The notes below the pieces were generated by a model. It was not told the DNA's origin and did no database searches. It worked only from the letters and a program-made list of their open reading frames with translations. This document shows, piece by piece, positions 7,929 through 17,001 of a stretch of DNA of 64,000 bases (positions are counted from its first letter, which is position 1; each line of letters opens with the position of its first letter). The stretch comes from Peptoniphilus_A genitalis (GTDB lineage Bacteria > Bacillota > Clostridia > Tissierellales > Peptoniphilaceae): the NCBI RefSeq assembly GCF_949769225.1, contig NZ_CATKPB010000005.1; one strand, given 5' to 3'. Both the position numbers and the translations under genes were made by a program.

Positions 7929-9318
7929 TCTTCTCACCTACTAGAGAAAAACTATTTGCATCTTTTATCCTAACTTTTACAATATTTCCAACATCATTTT
8001 TATAGCCTTTGAAATTAACTAATTTAAATTCATCAGTTCTTCCACTTACCTTGCTTTCGTTTTTCTTAGAAATATCTTCTACAAGAACATCTACATCTTT
8101 ACCGATGAATGCCTTGTTTTTTCTTTCTTGAATTGGATAAAGAACATCAAGTAGTCTTTCAAATCTATCATGTTTTACCTTGTCAGGAACTTGGTCAGTC
8201 CTATTAGCAGCTGGAGTATTTTCTCTAACAGAATAAATAAAAGTAAAAGCTGTATCATATTCAACCTTTTTCACTAAATCTAAAGTATCAAGAAAATCTT
8301 CCTCACTCTCTCCTGGAAAACCTACCATAATATCTGTTGAAAGTGCTATATTTGGATTAAGACTTTTAACTTTATCAATCTTTCTAAGATAATCTTCCCT
8401 AGTGTACTTTCTATTCATCATCTTAAGAACCCTTGATGAGCCAGCTTGAACAGGCAGGTGCAGAAAATTACAGAGTTTATCAAGGTTCTTAAAAGAATAA
8501 ATAAGTTCATCTGAAATATCCTTAGGGTGCGATGTCATAAACCTAATTCTCTCAATACCTTTTATATCGTTAATTTCTTCTAAAAGATTAGCAAATGAAA
8601 ATTTCTCATCAAGTGTTTTTCCATAGGAATTTACATTCTGTCCTAGTAGTGTTACTTCTTTTGTTCCGTGTTTTGCTAAATCTTCTATTTCTCTTATAAT
8701 TTCACCAGGTCTCCTGCTAGTTTCTCGGCCTCTTGTATAAGGAACTATACAATAGGAGCAGAAGTTATTACAACCGTACATAATATTGACGTAGGACTTA
8801 AAGTTATAAAGTCTATTAGCTCCAAGCTTATCATCAATACTAAGGGCATTTTCTTCAATATCCATTGCAAGTTTTGTTCCATTATATGATGCAGTTAAAA
8901 GTTCAGGTAATTTCCAAATATTATTTGTTCCAAAAATTATATCTACATTTGGAAATTTTTCTATAACATAATTTCTAGACTCATCCCTTTGCATCATGCA
9001 TCCACAAACTGCAATTTTAATATTTTTCTTTTTTGATTTTAAGTTTTTTAAATTTCCAAGTTGACCATAAACCTTATCTTCAGCAGAGTGTCTAACTGAG
9101 CAAGTGTTTAAAATAATAAAATCAGCTTCATCTATTTCATTGACAAAGCTATAGCCCATTTTTTCAAGAAGCCAAGTTATTTTCTCTGAATCGTGTTCGT
9201 TCATTTGACATCCATGAGTTATAACAAGTGCTCTCTTCTCATCTACGCTTTCCTTTATATTTCTTATATATTCATTTACATTGTTATTTATGTCATTTAT
9301 TAATTCTTTATTTTCCAT
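7918..9318 (-). CDS. miaB: tRNA-2-methylthio-N6-dimethylallyladenosine synthase MiaB
   Basis: A radical-SAM methylthiotransferase that adds a methylthio group to C2 of i6A37 in tRNA, acting after MiaA. The N-terminal UPF0004 domain has cluster cysteines C37, C73 and C107. The radical SAM motif CNNFCSYC gives C183, C187 and C190. A C-terminal TRAM domain (about 400-466) binds RNA. Length 466 is typical. GAGGATG precedes the ATG. First gene of the repair/tRNA-modification operon, with its own promoter just upstream. Confidence 0.97.
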   Translation of the reverse strand: MENKELINDINNNVNEYIRNIKESVDEKRALVITHGCQMNEHDSEKITWLLEKMGYSFVNEIDEADFIILNTCSVRHSAEDKVYGQLGNLKNLKSKKKNIKIAVCGCMMQRDESRNYVIEKFPNVDIIFGTNNIWKLPELLTASYNGTKLAMDIEENALSIDDKLGANRLYNFKSYVNIMYGCNNFCSYCIVPYTRGRETSRRPGEIIREIEDLAKHGTKEVTLLGQNVNSYGKTLDEKFSFANLLEEINDIKGIERIRFMTSHPKDISDELIYSFKNLDKLCNFLHLPVQAGSSRVLKMMNRKYTREDYLRKIDKVKSLNPNIALSTDIMVGFPGESEEDFLDTLDLVKKVEYDTAFTFIYSVRENTPAANRTDQVPDKVKHDRFERLLDVLYPIQERKNKAFIGKDVDVLVEDISKKNESKVSGRTDEFKLVNFKGYKNDVGNIVKVRIKDANSFSLVGEKIES

Positions 9319-9344
9319 AATACATCCTCATTTCATATCTTTAT

Positions 9345-9374
9345 ATTATAACTGAAAAATAGCCACTTAATCAA
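9345..9374 (-). promoter_or_regulatory. Promoter of the miaB-mutS-mutL-miaA operon
   Basis: Minus strand TTGATT (9369-9374) and TATAAT (9345-9350), spacer 18. The -35 box lies within the T tract of the upstream terminator. Confidence 0.65.
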
Positions 9375-9401
9375 GAAAAGAGTATGCATAAGCATACTCT
9401 T
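9373..9401 (-). terminator. Terminator after the FAD protein
   Basis: Perfect stem AAGAGTATGC / GCATACTCTT (9378-9401) with a 4-base loop, followed on the minus strand by TTTTCTT. The stem overlaps the stop codon of the FAD protein gene. Confidence 0.85.
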
Positions 9402-10776
9402 AAGATAATATATTATTTAAATATCTAGCAACGTAAACGCCGCAAGCAGATGCTTGTGAAAGTGAATGAGTTGCACCTCCACCATCGCCTACAACAAATA
9501 ATCCATCAACTGAAGTTTCAAAATTGTTGTCCGTTTCTACTCTTGAGTTATAGAATTTAACTTCCACTCCATATAAAAGTGTATCATCGTTGGCAGTACC
9601 AGGTGCAATCTTATCAAGAGCATAAATCATCTCGATGATAGAATCCAGTTGTCTCTTAGGAATTACTAAAGATAAGTCTCCTGGTGTAGCCTTAAGAGTT
9701 GGCTCTGTGAAACACTTTTGCATTCTTCTTTCATCGGATCTTCTACCCTTTACCAAATCACCAAATCTTTGAAGAAGAACTCCTCCACCTAGCATATTAG
9801 ATAACTTGGCAATTGATTCACCATATTCATTAGAATCTTTAAAAGGTTCAGTAAATTTATTACTAACAAGAAGGGCAAAGTTAGTGTTTTCTGATTGAAG
9901 TTTTGGATCCGCATAAGAGTGACCATTAACTGTGATTATACCATTAGTATTTTCAGCTACAACTTGTCCATAAGGATTCATACAAAAGGTCCTAACTAAA
10001 TCATTGTACATTTTTGTTTGATATACTATTTTTGATTCATAAACAGCATCTGTTATATGTTTAAATACCTCTGCTGGTAGCTCCACCCTAACACCAATAT
10101 CAACTTGGTTAGAAAATAATTTAATATTAAACTTTTTACAAATTTCAGAAATCCATTTAGATCCACTTCTTCCTGAAGCAAGAACTAATTTATCACAGGA
10201 ATAGCTTTCACCCTTGTTGCTTGTAAGAATAAACTTATCTTTCTTTTCAACATCAACAATAGTTGTGTTAAAAATCATTTCAACTTTATCCATTGTCCAT
10301 TCATATATTTTTTCAAGAATTTTAAGATTTCTATCTGTACCAAAGTGTCTTACCTTGGCATCAAGAAGATGTAAGTCATGCTTTAGCGCAAGGGTTTTTA
10401 AATTAGAAGATTTTGTCTCATATAATTTAGACTCTCCTCCATCAAATTCACAAAGAACTTTATCAACATATTCCATGAGCTCTATGGAATCTTCTTTTCC
10501 AAGAAATTCATGCATTTGTCCGCCAAAATTTGTAGTTATGTTATATTTTCCATCAGATAAAGTTCCAGCTCCACCATAACCATTCATAATGTTGCAAGGT
10601 TCGCAGGAGATACAAGTCTCAACTTTTCCAGTTTTTATAGGACACTGCCTTCTGTAAATTGAATTTCCCTTATCTATAACTAGAACCCTTAAGTCTGAGT
10701 TCATTTTTTTAAATTCATAGGAAGCAAATACACCAGAAGCACCTGCTCCTACTATTATTACATCGTAGTCTTTCAT
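9400..10776 (-). CDS. NAD(P)/FAD-dependent dehydrogenase (COG2509-like)
   Basis: A 458-residue flavoprotein of the group called uncharacterised FAD-dependent dehydrogenases. The N-terminal Rossmann dinucleotide site is VIIVGAGASGVFASYE. A Cys-rich insert follows (CPIKTGK, then CISCEPC), then the GYGGAGTLSDGK segment typical of the family. A second nucleotide site, KLVLASGRSG, and a C-terminal VVGDGGGATHSLSQASACGV complete the fold. The electron donor and substrate are unknown. It is the last gene of the der-to-rluD operon, ten bases after rluD, ended by a strong terminator. AGGAG precedes the ATG. Confidence 0.85.
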   Translation of the reverse strand: MKDYDVIIVGAGASGVFASYEFKKMNSDLRVLVIDKGNSIYRRQCPIKTGKVETCISCEPCNIMNGYGGAGTLSDGKYNITTNFGGQMHEFLGKEDSIELMEYVDKVLCEFDGGESKLYETKSSNLKTLALKHDLHLLDAKVRHFGTDRNLKILEKIYEWTMDKVEMIFNTTIVDVEKKDKFILTSNKGESYSCDKLVLASGRSGSKWISEICKKFNIKLFSNQVDIGVRVELPAEVFKHITDAVYESKIVYQTKMYNDLVRTFCMNPYGQVVAENTNGIITVNGHSYADPKLQSENTNFALLVSNKFTEPFKDSNEYGESIAKLSNMLGGGVLLQRFGDLVKGRRSDERRMQKCFTEPTLKATPGDLSLVIPKRQLDSIIEMIYALDKIAPGTANDDTLLYGVEVKFYNSRVETDNNFETSVDGLFVVGDGGGATHSLSQASACGVYVARYLNNILS

Positions 10777-10786
10777 TTAATATCTC

Positions 10787-11680
10787 CTAACTAAATTTAT
10801 TTATAAAATCTTCAAATCTTACTGGGAACTTATCTATTATTTCTAATTCTTCTCCACTTATTGGGTGATTGAATTTAAGTTTATATGCATGTAAAAGCTG
10901 TTTACTTATTTTAAACTTATTTTTTATGCCATAGACTTCATCACCAACTACCGGGTGATTTACATAGGCTAAGTGAACCCTAATTTGGTGGGTTCTTCCT
11001 GTGTGAAGGTGAACATCTAAAAGAGAAAACTTATCAAAGTTTTTCAATACCCTAAAGCTAGTGTATGCTTCCTTAGAATTTTCATCAATTACCTTCATCT
11101 TAATCCTATTATTAGGATCTCTCCCAATAGGGGCCTTAATATCAAAATCTTCATATATATTTCCATGACAAATTGCAAGATAGTGCTTATCTATCTGTCT
11201 ATTTTTAAACATATCAACTAATTTGTAATAGGCTTCATCTTTTTTTGCAATAAGCATTAGACCAGATGTATCCTTGTCTAACCTGTGGACTATCCCTGGT
11301 CTATCATTATCTATAGGGTTTGATAGTTCTTTAAATTTATACAAAAGCCCATTGACTAAAGTTCCACTTTTATTTCCAGCTCCTGGATGAACAACCAGGT
11401 CTTGTGGTTTTGATATTATAGCAAGGTAATCATCTTCATATAAAACATCAAAATCAATTTTTTCAGGAGACAAACTAAAATCATCTTCATATTCTACAGT
11501 TATCTCATCGTCTAATTTTAAGTTATAACCAGCTTTAACTTTATTATTATTCAATAAAATATTTCCGTCTACAATATTCTTTTTAATTTGTGACCTATTT
11601 ATTTCAAGGTTTTCTTCTAAAAACTTATCTAGTCTTAGTCCTACTGATTCCTTATCTACATTGAAAGTGTTTTTGTACAT
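10787..11680 (-). CDS. rluD: 23S rRNA pseudouridine synthase, RluD family
   Basis: RluA/RluD-family enzyme converting specific uridines of large-subunit rRNA to pseudouridine. An S4 RNA-binding domain is at about 12-70, and the catalytic motif HRLDKDTSGL carries Asp135. The C-terminal THQIRVHL segment is also present. Family members differ in target (RluA, C or D), so the exact site is inferred from length (297 residues) and its place next to lspA, where the Firmicute YlyB gene sits. AAGGTG precedes the ATG and the gap to lspA is three bases. Confidence 0.92.
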   Translation of the reverse strand: MYKNTFNVDKESVGLRLDKFLEENLEINRSQIKKNIVDGNILLNNNKVKAGYNLKLDDEITVEYEDDFSLSPEKIDFDVLYEDDYLAIISKPQDLVVHPGAGNKSGTLVNGLLYKFKELSNPIDNDRPGIVHRLDKDTSGLMLIAKKDEAYYKLVDMFKNRQIDKHYLAICHGNIYEDFDIKAPIGRDPNNRIKMKVIDENSKEAYTSFRVLKNFDKFSLLDVHLHTGRTHQIRVHLAYVNHPVVGDEVYGIKNKFKISKQLLHAYKLKFNHPISGEELEIIDKFPVRFEDFINKFS

Positions 11681-11683
11681 AAA

Positions 11684-12139
11684 TCACCTTTTGTTATCGT
11701 GAAGCAGTATCCCTATGGAAATCAAAATTGTTCCTACTACTATGAATACATCAGCAAAATTAAAAATGGCAAAATCATACCCAAAAAATCTCATACTAAT
11801 AAAATCTATAACATAATGAAGCCTTACTCTGTCAATAAAATTACCAATTGTCCCACCAATTAATAAACTGAAGCTTAGTAGGTATATAAAAGGAACTTTA
11901 TTATAATTTTTAATTAAAAATACGATTAATATAATTAGAACTGCTACAGTTATAACTGCAAATAAAAACCTAAATCCTTGAAGAATTCCAAAGGCTGCTC
12001 CTCTATTTTCTATGTAATAAAGTCTTAAAAAATTATCTATTAATACAACAGAATCTTCATTAGCTAAGTAAGAAGCAGCTAAGAATTTTGTAAATTGGTC
12101 TATAATAATTAAAATAATGCTAAAAATAGCAACAAACAT
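11684..12139 (-). CDS. lspA: Signal peptidase II (prolipoprotein)
   Basis: Membrane aspartyl protease that removes the signal peptide from diacylated prolipoproteins; the window encodes likely clients (the zinc-binding lipoprotein and the Ala/Lys-rich lipoprotein). Four hydrophobic segments are visible. The catalytic aspartates are D112 (YVIDFI) and D130 (NFADVF), and the ENRGAAFG motif is at about 44-51. 151 residues is the usual size. GAGGAG ribosome site; three bases before rluD. Confidence 0.97.
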   Translation of the reverse strand: MFVAIFSIILIIIDQFTKFLAASYLANEDSVVLIDNFLRLYYIENRGAAFGILQGFRFLFAVITVAVLIILIVFLIKNYNKVPFIYLLSFSLLIGGTIGNFIDRVRLHYVIDFISMRFFGYDFAIFNFADVFIVVGTILISIGILLHDNKR

Positions 12140-12149
12140 AAATATCTCC

Positions 12150-12932
12150 TCATTTGTTTAATCTCACGATTAATACAAAATTTCCCTTTTTGGTGTTTCC
12201 TTCTATATTAAAAATCCTAAATCTTCCATAATGCCTAAGAGAAACTAAGTCACCTAGTTCTAATTCGAGATGAGATCTTGTCTCCTTTGCGAAGTTTACC
12301 TTAACAAGCTCAGATTTTATCATTTCCTTAACTTTTGACCTTGAAAGATTAAAAACTTTTGCAATTAGATTATCCAACCTAAAAGAAGATACAATTATCT
12401 TTTTATAATCGTACTCTTTCTTAGGCAGTCCACTGGTATCACCTTCTCTCGAAAGTAATATATTATATCGTGATACCTTTGTAAGATTAATTTCTACAAA
12501 ATTTGCAATTTCTCTTTTAACAAAAAAATAAGTGTATTTTTCTCCAATTAAAATATCACCTATTTTTCCTCTGTCTATACTAAGACCTAATATGGATCCC
12601 AGTATATCCCCATGTTTAATTTTATTATTAGTATCAAACTTAAATAGGACAAGATCATCATCTTCATTTTCATACATATAAGACGGGTATATGTAGATAA
12701 TGCTAGATTCGCTATCTTCATATCCCCCATCAACTTGATAAGAAATGTTGTCTTTAAACCTATTCAATATGGAAATAGATAAATTAATCTCGTGAGGATT
12801 TAGGAAATCTGTTGAAGTCGAAATGTGACTATTCATTACAGATTCCATTTTGTCGATTACCTTTCTAATAGAAATCTTTTCTTCTGGTCTGTTAATGTGA
12901 TTAATTAAATCTATTCTATTTAAATTTACCAA
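12150..12932 (-). CDS. ylmH: YlmH-like S4 RNA-binding protein
   Basis: 260-residue protein with an N-terminal YlmH domain and a C-terminal S4 RNA-binding domain (FRLDNLIAKVFNLSRSKVKE onward). YlmH-type proteins sit in the division cluster of Firmicutes, and B. subtilis YlmH has been tied to ribosome-associated quality control. The start is a TTG that overlaps the last codons of sepF; no good ribosome site is visible, so expression probably depends on coupling with sepF. The ylmG and divIVA genes that usually flank it are absent here. Confidence 0.88.
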   Translation of the reverse strand: MVNLNRIDLINHINRPEEKISIRKVIDKMESVMNSHISTSTDFLNPHEINLSISILNRFKDNISYQVDGGYEDSESSIIYIYPSYMYENEDDDLVLFKFDTNNKIKHGDILGSILGLSIDRGKIGDILIGEKYTYFFVKREIANFVEINLTKVSRYNILLSREGDTSGLPKKEYDYKKIIVSSFRLDNLIAKVFNLSRSKVKEMIKSELVKVNFAKETRSHLELELGDLVSLRHYGRFRIFNIEGNTKKGNFVLIVRLNK

Positions 12933-13378
12933 GGGAACATTCCGTTGTTCTTAAGTTGTTCCTTTAATCCATCGATTTCAACATTATTTGGCGCAAGAAT
13001 AAAAATATCCTTATTTACCTTTTGCATCTTGCCATCAAGTGCATAAAGAGCTCCACTAACAAAATCAAAGATTTGTCTTTTAACATCAACATCAAGTTGT
13101 TCAAAGTTAAGAACTACTGCCTTAAAGTCTCTTAGATCATCAACGATAAGTGGTGATTCATCATAAGATAGTGGTTCATGAACTGTGATTACCATGTTAC
13201 TTGCTGATACTCTAGTTTTTGCTGCTGGCTTGTGGCTAGCTGGCTTAGGTGTATAAGCTGGTTCTACAGCTTCACTTTCGCTAACCTCATTTTCAAACTC
13301 ATCATCAAAATCTTCGTACTCATATTCGTCTGCAAAACCAAAGATTTTCTTTAGTTTATCCATTGTTTTTTCTGCCAT
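12926..13378 (-). CDS. sepF: Cell division protein SepF
   Basis: SepF bundles FtsZ filaments and anchors them to the membrane. The N-terminal amphipathic start MAEKTMDKLKKIFGF fits the membrane anchor, followed by an acidic and Pro/Ala-rich linker (about 20-58) and the conserved DUF552 core (VITVHEPLSYDES to the end). 150 residues is normal. AGGAGG lies seven bases before the ATG. Without divIVA or ylmG in the cluster, SepF may be the main local FtsZ tether. Confidence 0.95.
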   Translation of the reverse strand: MAEKTMDKLKKIFGFADEYEYEDFDDEFENEVSESEAVEPAYTPKPASHKPAAKTRVSASNMVITVHEPLSYDESPLIVDDLRDFKAVVLNFEQLDVDVKRQIFDFVSGALYALDGKMQKVNKDIFILAPNNVEIDGLKEQLKNNGMFPW

Positions 13379-13387
13379 AATGTCCTC

Positions 13388-14098
13388 CTAATTATAATTT
13401 CTATTTCCAAAAAGTTTAGAACCAACTCTAATCATGTTGGAACCTTCTTCTATAGCCAATTTAAAATCATGACTCATTCCCATTGAAAGGTATTTCATTT
13501 CTACGCCTTCATAAGCTTTTGATGAAATTTCCTCAAACTTATTATTCATTTTCTCAAATAATTTTCTTAGCAAGAATTCATCTTCAGTGTTTGGCGCAAT
13601 AGCCATAAGGCCTTTGATTTTTATATTTTTATAGTCAAGAAGTTCATATATAAAGTCTTCTGTTTCATCGTACTTTATTCCAAACTTACTATCTTCATCT
13701 CCAATGTTGATTTGAACTAAGCAGTCCACAATGATGTCATCATTTTTTGCTCTTTTATCAATTTCTTTTGCCAGCTTAATCCTATCAAGAGATTGAATTA
13801 ATTTAACTTTGTTATAAATATATTTTACTTTATTAGTCTGTAAATTTCCAATTAAATGAAAATTTAATTCATTATTTTTTAAAGATTCTTCTATTCTTTT
13901 ATCTTCAATTTTAGAAACAAGTTCTTGTACTTTATTCTCACCAAAATCTTTTACCCCAAGTTTGTTGAATTCATCAATCATTTCAACAGGGTGAGTCTTA
14001 GAAACAGCTATTAGCTTAACATCTCTATTAAAGTTAGACTTGTCTTTGGCTATTTCTATATCTTCATAAAGTTTTATTAAATTATCTTTTAAATCCAA
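13388..14098 (-). CDS. PLP homeostasis protein YggS/YlmE
   Basis: YggS/PROSC-family protein, a single-domain PLP barrel that buffers pyridoxal phosphate and has no known catalysis. Lys34 in LIAVSKTHP is the PLP Schiff-base residue, and LSMGMSHDFKLAIEEGSNMIRVG near the C-terminus is the phosphate site. 236 residues is typical. The start is a TTG with GAGGTGATAA upstream. Conserved neighbour of sepF. Confidence 0.94.
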   Translation of the reverse strand: MDLKDNLIKLYEDIEIAKDKSNFNRDVKLIAVSKTHPVEMIDEFNKLGVKDFGENKVQELVSKIEDKRIEESLKNNELNFHLIGNLQTNKVKYIYNKVKLIQSLDRIKLAKEIDKRAKNDDIIVDCLVQINIGDEDSKFGIKYDETEDFIYELLDYKNIKIKGLMAIAPNTEDEFLLRKLFEKMNNKFEEISSKAYEGVEMKYLSMGMSHDFKLAIEEGSNMIRVGSKLFGNRNYN

Positions 14099-14107
14099 CT
14101 TATCACC

Positions 14108-15355
14108 TCAGTTTAATATCCTTGATTCATCAACTGTCTTTGGATTAATTACTATTGCATCATTAACAGTCAAAGTCTTGTAGGATTTTTCCCCTATGCT
14201 AAACACAGATTGCTTATTACCCCTGTTAATAAATACTGTATCATTTGATTCACTTACAATATCTACTGGTACAAACTTTACAAGTCCTTTAATTTCTTGA
14301 ACATAAACTCCTGTAAGATCATTTCTTTCAATCAAAGTTGACTTTGGAATTTCAAAACCCTTAGTTTTATTTACAATTATTTTACCATCATGAACTCTGT
14401 TTGAGTACATGTTTTCAAAATATCTATCTAAACTAACAATAATAACTGCATGGCTTTCATCTTTATTTATTTTTTCCACCACACCATATATATCTTCTAT
14501 CTCAGGTATTTGAATTTTTACAGAATCACCAATATTGTAGTTTGTAATATTTGATGCATTTGAAATTGTACAAGCTACTTTCCAATTTAAATTGTTAATA
14601 ATTTTAAAAAGTGGTTCTCCATTTCTAACCCTTGTTTCCATTTCAAGATTCTTAAAGTTATAGTTTCTGTTTAAGTACTTGTATGTAAACTTGTCAAGGT
14701 CGCTGATATTAAAGTATTCTTCGTTTCCATCAATTTTATATGATACAATGCCACTAAATTCTGATCTAAAAGAAAAATTATATTTTGAAATCTCTTTTTC
14801 CAATTCTTCCTTTTTATAATTTAAAGCAGCATCAGACATTTCTAAATATTCTTTTAATTCAGCTGTGTTTATATTTTCACTAATTCCGTTATCTGAAGAG
14901 TTGATATCATAATATACACCAGCAAAATTTTTATCTTTTATTTGTTCTTGCAAATTTTTTGTAAAGGTTTTTGAGTTTTCTTTTCCTAGAGGTTCAATTC
15001 CCTTTTTAATCTTAATAGCTGCATTTACCTTAGCTAAATCATCCTTTAAAGAAGATACATCTCCCATTAGGTTTAGACTTGCAACCTCATATCCAGAGGG
15101 AACTTTTTGACCCTCGCTAGCATGGAAAACTACAACCCCATCTCCATTTGCATAGTAAGCTTTCTCTTCGAAAAGATTATATATTGTTGTGTCAATGTCT
15201 TTTTCAAAAGTGGTTAAAGTTGGAAAAATTGTTTTATAATCATTTACTCGATTTCCCCTTAATAACTTTCCAAAAACCATTAGCAAAAATAAAATAAGCA
15301 AAAGAGCAAAAACTCTTCTTTTTATATATTTATTTTTATTTTTAAAATTGCTCAA
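14108..15355 (-). CDS. HlyD-like membrane-anchored protein of the division cluster
   Basis: A 415-residue protein with a positively charged start and one transmembrane helix (about 15-33), followed by an extracellular region. It has HlyD-type adaptor features: a lipoyl/barrel-sandwich-like segment interrupted by a helical hairpin (about 95-195), then beta-rich domains (GEPLFKIINNLNWKVACTI, IGDSVKIQI). Proteins like this occur upstream of yggS-sepF in clostridia. No ABC exporter or outer-membrane partner is nearby, so a role in envelope assembly at the septum is a guess. TTG start with AGGTGG upstream; a possible promoter lies in the 51-base gap to gpsA. Confidence 0.75.
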   Translation of the reverse strand: MSNFKNKNKYIKRRVFALLLILFLLMVFGKLLRGNRVNDYKTIFPTLTTFEKDIDTTIYNLFEEKAYYANGDGVVVFHASEGQKVPSGYEVASLNLMGDVSSLKDDLAKVNAAIKIKKGIEPLGKENSKTFTKNLQEQIKDKNFAGVYYDINSSDNGISENINTAELKEYLEMSDAALNYKKEELEKEISKYNFSFRSEFSGIVSYKIDGNEEYFNISDLDKFTYKYLNRNYNFKNLEMETRVRNGEPLFKIINNLNWKVACTISNASNITNYNIGDSVKIQIPEIEDIYGVVEKINKDESHAVIIVSLDRYFENMYSNRVHDGKIIVNKTKGFEIPKSTLIERNDLTGVYVQEIKGLVKFVPVDIVSESNDTVFINRGNKQSVFSIGEKSYKTLTVNDAIVINPKTVDESRILN

Positions 15356-15377
15356 AAAACCACCTATTTACCAAAAT

Positions 15378-15386
15378 ATTATATCA
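15378..15386 (-). promoter_or_regulatory. Possible internal promoter (extended -10)
   Basis: TGATATAAT on the minus strand in the only sizeable gap (51 bases) of the der-rluD operon; no clear -35 box. Confidence 0.4.
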
Positions 15387-15406
15387 TAAAGTCTTATAAT
15401 AAGATA

Positions 15407-16414
15407 TTATTCAAAAAAGATTTGCTCTATTTCATCCTTATTTTCTCTAGTCATAAGCTCATACACTGCCTTATTTGGATCATATCCTTCATAAAGGACT
15501 TTATAAAGGGCATTTGTTATTGGCATTTCTATATTTTTTAATTTAGCAAGCTTATATGCAGATTTAACAGTTTTTACACCTTCGACAACTTGTCCAACCT
15601 CATTACAGGCTTCTTCCATAGACTTGCCTTCCCCAATTAGTATACCAGCTCTTCTATTTCTAGAGTGCATGCTGGTACAGGTAACAATTAAATCACCAAT
15701 TCCAGATAAACCATTAAAAGTATGTGGGTTTGCACCCAATGAAATCCCTAGTTTACTCATTTCATAAATACCACGAGTCATAAGTGCTGCCTTTGAATTA
15801 TCTCCATAAGCTAGACCATCATTCATTCCTGCTGCTAAGGCAATAATGTTTTTTAAAGCTCCTCCCATTTCAACACCTACAAGGTCTGGATTTGTATAAA
15901 TCCTAAAAATTGGAGTGGAAAACTCGTGTTGTATAGTTTGCGCAACTTTTAGATTTTCAGAAGATGCAACAAGAGTTGTGGGTATATCCTTCCCCACTTC
16001 TTCAGCATGAGAAGGACCAGATAGTGCGACAAAAGGATTATCTTTTAATATTTCAGATGAAATTTCTGATATTCTATCTAAACTTTCTACTTCTATACCT
16101 TTGGAAAGATTAACTATAATAACATCTTTTGATATCTTGCCCTTAATGCTAGTTAAAACTTCTCTTATGCTTGAAGTTGGAACAGCAATTATAAATACAT
16201 CAATATCTTCAAGTACACTATCTAGATTGTTTGTTAGATTAATTTCTATTTCAAACTTAGCTCCAGGAAGGTACTTTGTATTTTCTTTATTTTTCCTAAT
16301 GTCTTCTATTACCTCTTTATTTCTAATATAGAAGTTTAATTCATGACCCTTATTGGACAAAAGTCTTGCTATTGCAGTTCCCCAACTTCCTCCACCACAA
16401 AGAGTAATCTTCAT
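15407..16414 (-). CDS. gpsA: NAD(P)-dependent glycerol-3-phosphate dehydrogenase
   Basis: Reduces dihydroxyacetone phosphate to sn-glycerol 3-phosphate, the backbone used by PlsY encoded just upstream. The Rossmann motif GGGSWGTA is at 7-14, LSGPSHAEEV near 131-140, and the catalytic Lys188 in GGALKNIIALAAG. 335 residues is standard. The ATG overlaps the plsY stop (ATGA) with GGAGGG inside the end of plsY. Confidence 0.97.
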   Translation of the reverse strand: MKITLCGGGSWGTAIARLLSNKGHELNFYIRNKEVIEDIRKNKENTKYLPGAKFEIEINLTNNLDSVLEDIDVFIIAVPTSSIREVLTSIKGKISKDVIIVNLSKGIEVESLDRISEISSEILKDNPFVALSGPSHAEEVGKDIPTTLVASSENLKVAQTIQHEFSTPIFRIYTNPDLVGVEMGGALKNIIALAAGMNDGLAYGDNSKAALMTRGIYEMSKLGISLGANPHTFNGLSGIGDLIVTCTSMHSRNRRAGILIGEGKSMEEACNEVGQVVEGVKTVKSAYKLAKLKNIEMPITNALYKVLYEGYDPNKAVYELMTRENKDEIEQIFFE

Positions 16415-17001
16415 TTTTTCCCTCCTATTTTATTCTCATTTCCCGAGATAATTCTCTTAATATTATCTTTATGTCTTATTATCCCAATAATAGCAACAAT
16501 ATCAATAATTAAAATATTATAAATTGATAATTTAGACATAAAGGAATAGACGATAATAATCGAGATAAAAAATAATATCGAACCTACTGAAACCATTTTT
16601 GTTAATACAGTTCCCAAAACCCATACAATATAACATATTAAAGTCAAAGGAAAATTAAATAAGGCTAAAGCCCCCAAAGTTGTCGCAACTCCCTTACCTC
16701 CTTTAAAATTCATATAAAAAGGAAAATCATGGCCAAGAACTGCTCCAAATATCCCTAAGGAAACAAATTCATTACCAAATAATTTTCTTATTATGATAGT
16801 CACCAAGGCTCCTTTAAAAAAATCTATAGCAAAGGTAAGGACACCTGCTTTCTTTCCAAGAACTCTCATTGCATTAGTAGTTCCTGCATTTCCAGAACCG
16901 TATTTTCTTATATCCTTATTTAAAAAAATATTTCCAATTATGTAAGAACCCGAAATTGTTCCTACAAAATAAGATATTAACAAAGTTAAGACATAATTCA
17001 T
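16411..17001 (-). CDS. plsY: Glycerol-3-phosphate acyltransferase PlsY
   Basis: Integral membrane enzyme that acylates glycerol-3-phosphate with acyl-phosphate. Hydrophobic helices and the three loop motifs are visible: SGSYIIG, GSGNAGTTNAMRVLG and GGKGVATTLG. 196 residues is typical. It overlaps der upstream and gpsA downstream by four bases each. With gpsA it makes lysophosphatidic acid, so membrane-lipid supply is co-transcribed with ribosome assembly and division genes. Confidence 0.97.
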   Translation of the reverse strand: MNYVLTLLISYFVGTISGSYIIGNIFLNKDIRKYGSGNAGTTNAMRVLGKKAGVLTFAIDFFKGALVTIIIRKLFGNEFVSLGIFGAVLGHDFPFYMNFKGGKGVATTLGALALFNFPLTLICYIVWVLGTVLTKMVSVGSILFFISIIIVYSFMSKLSIYNILIIDIVAIIGIIRHKDNIKRIISGNENKIGGKK

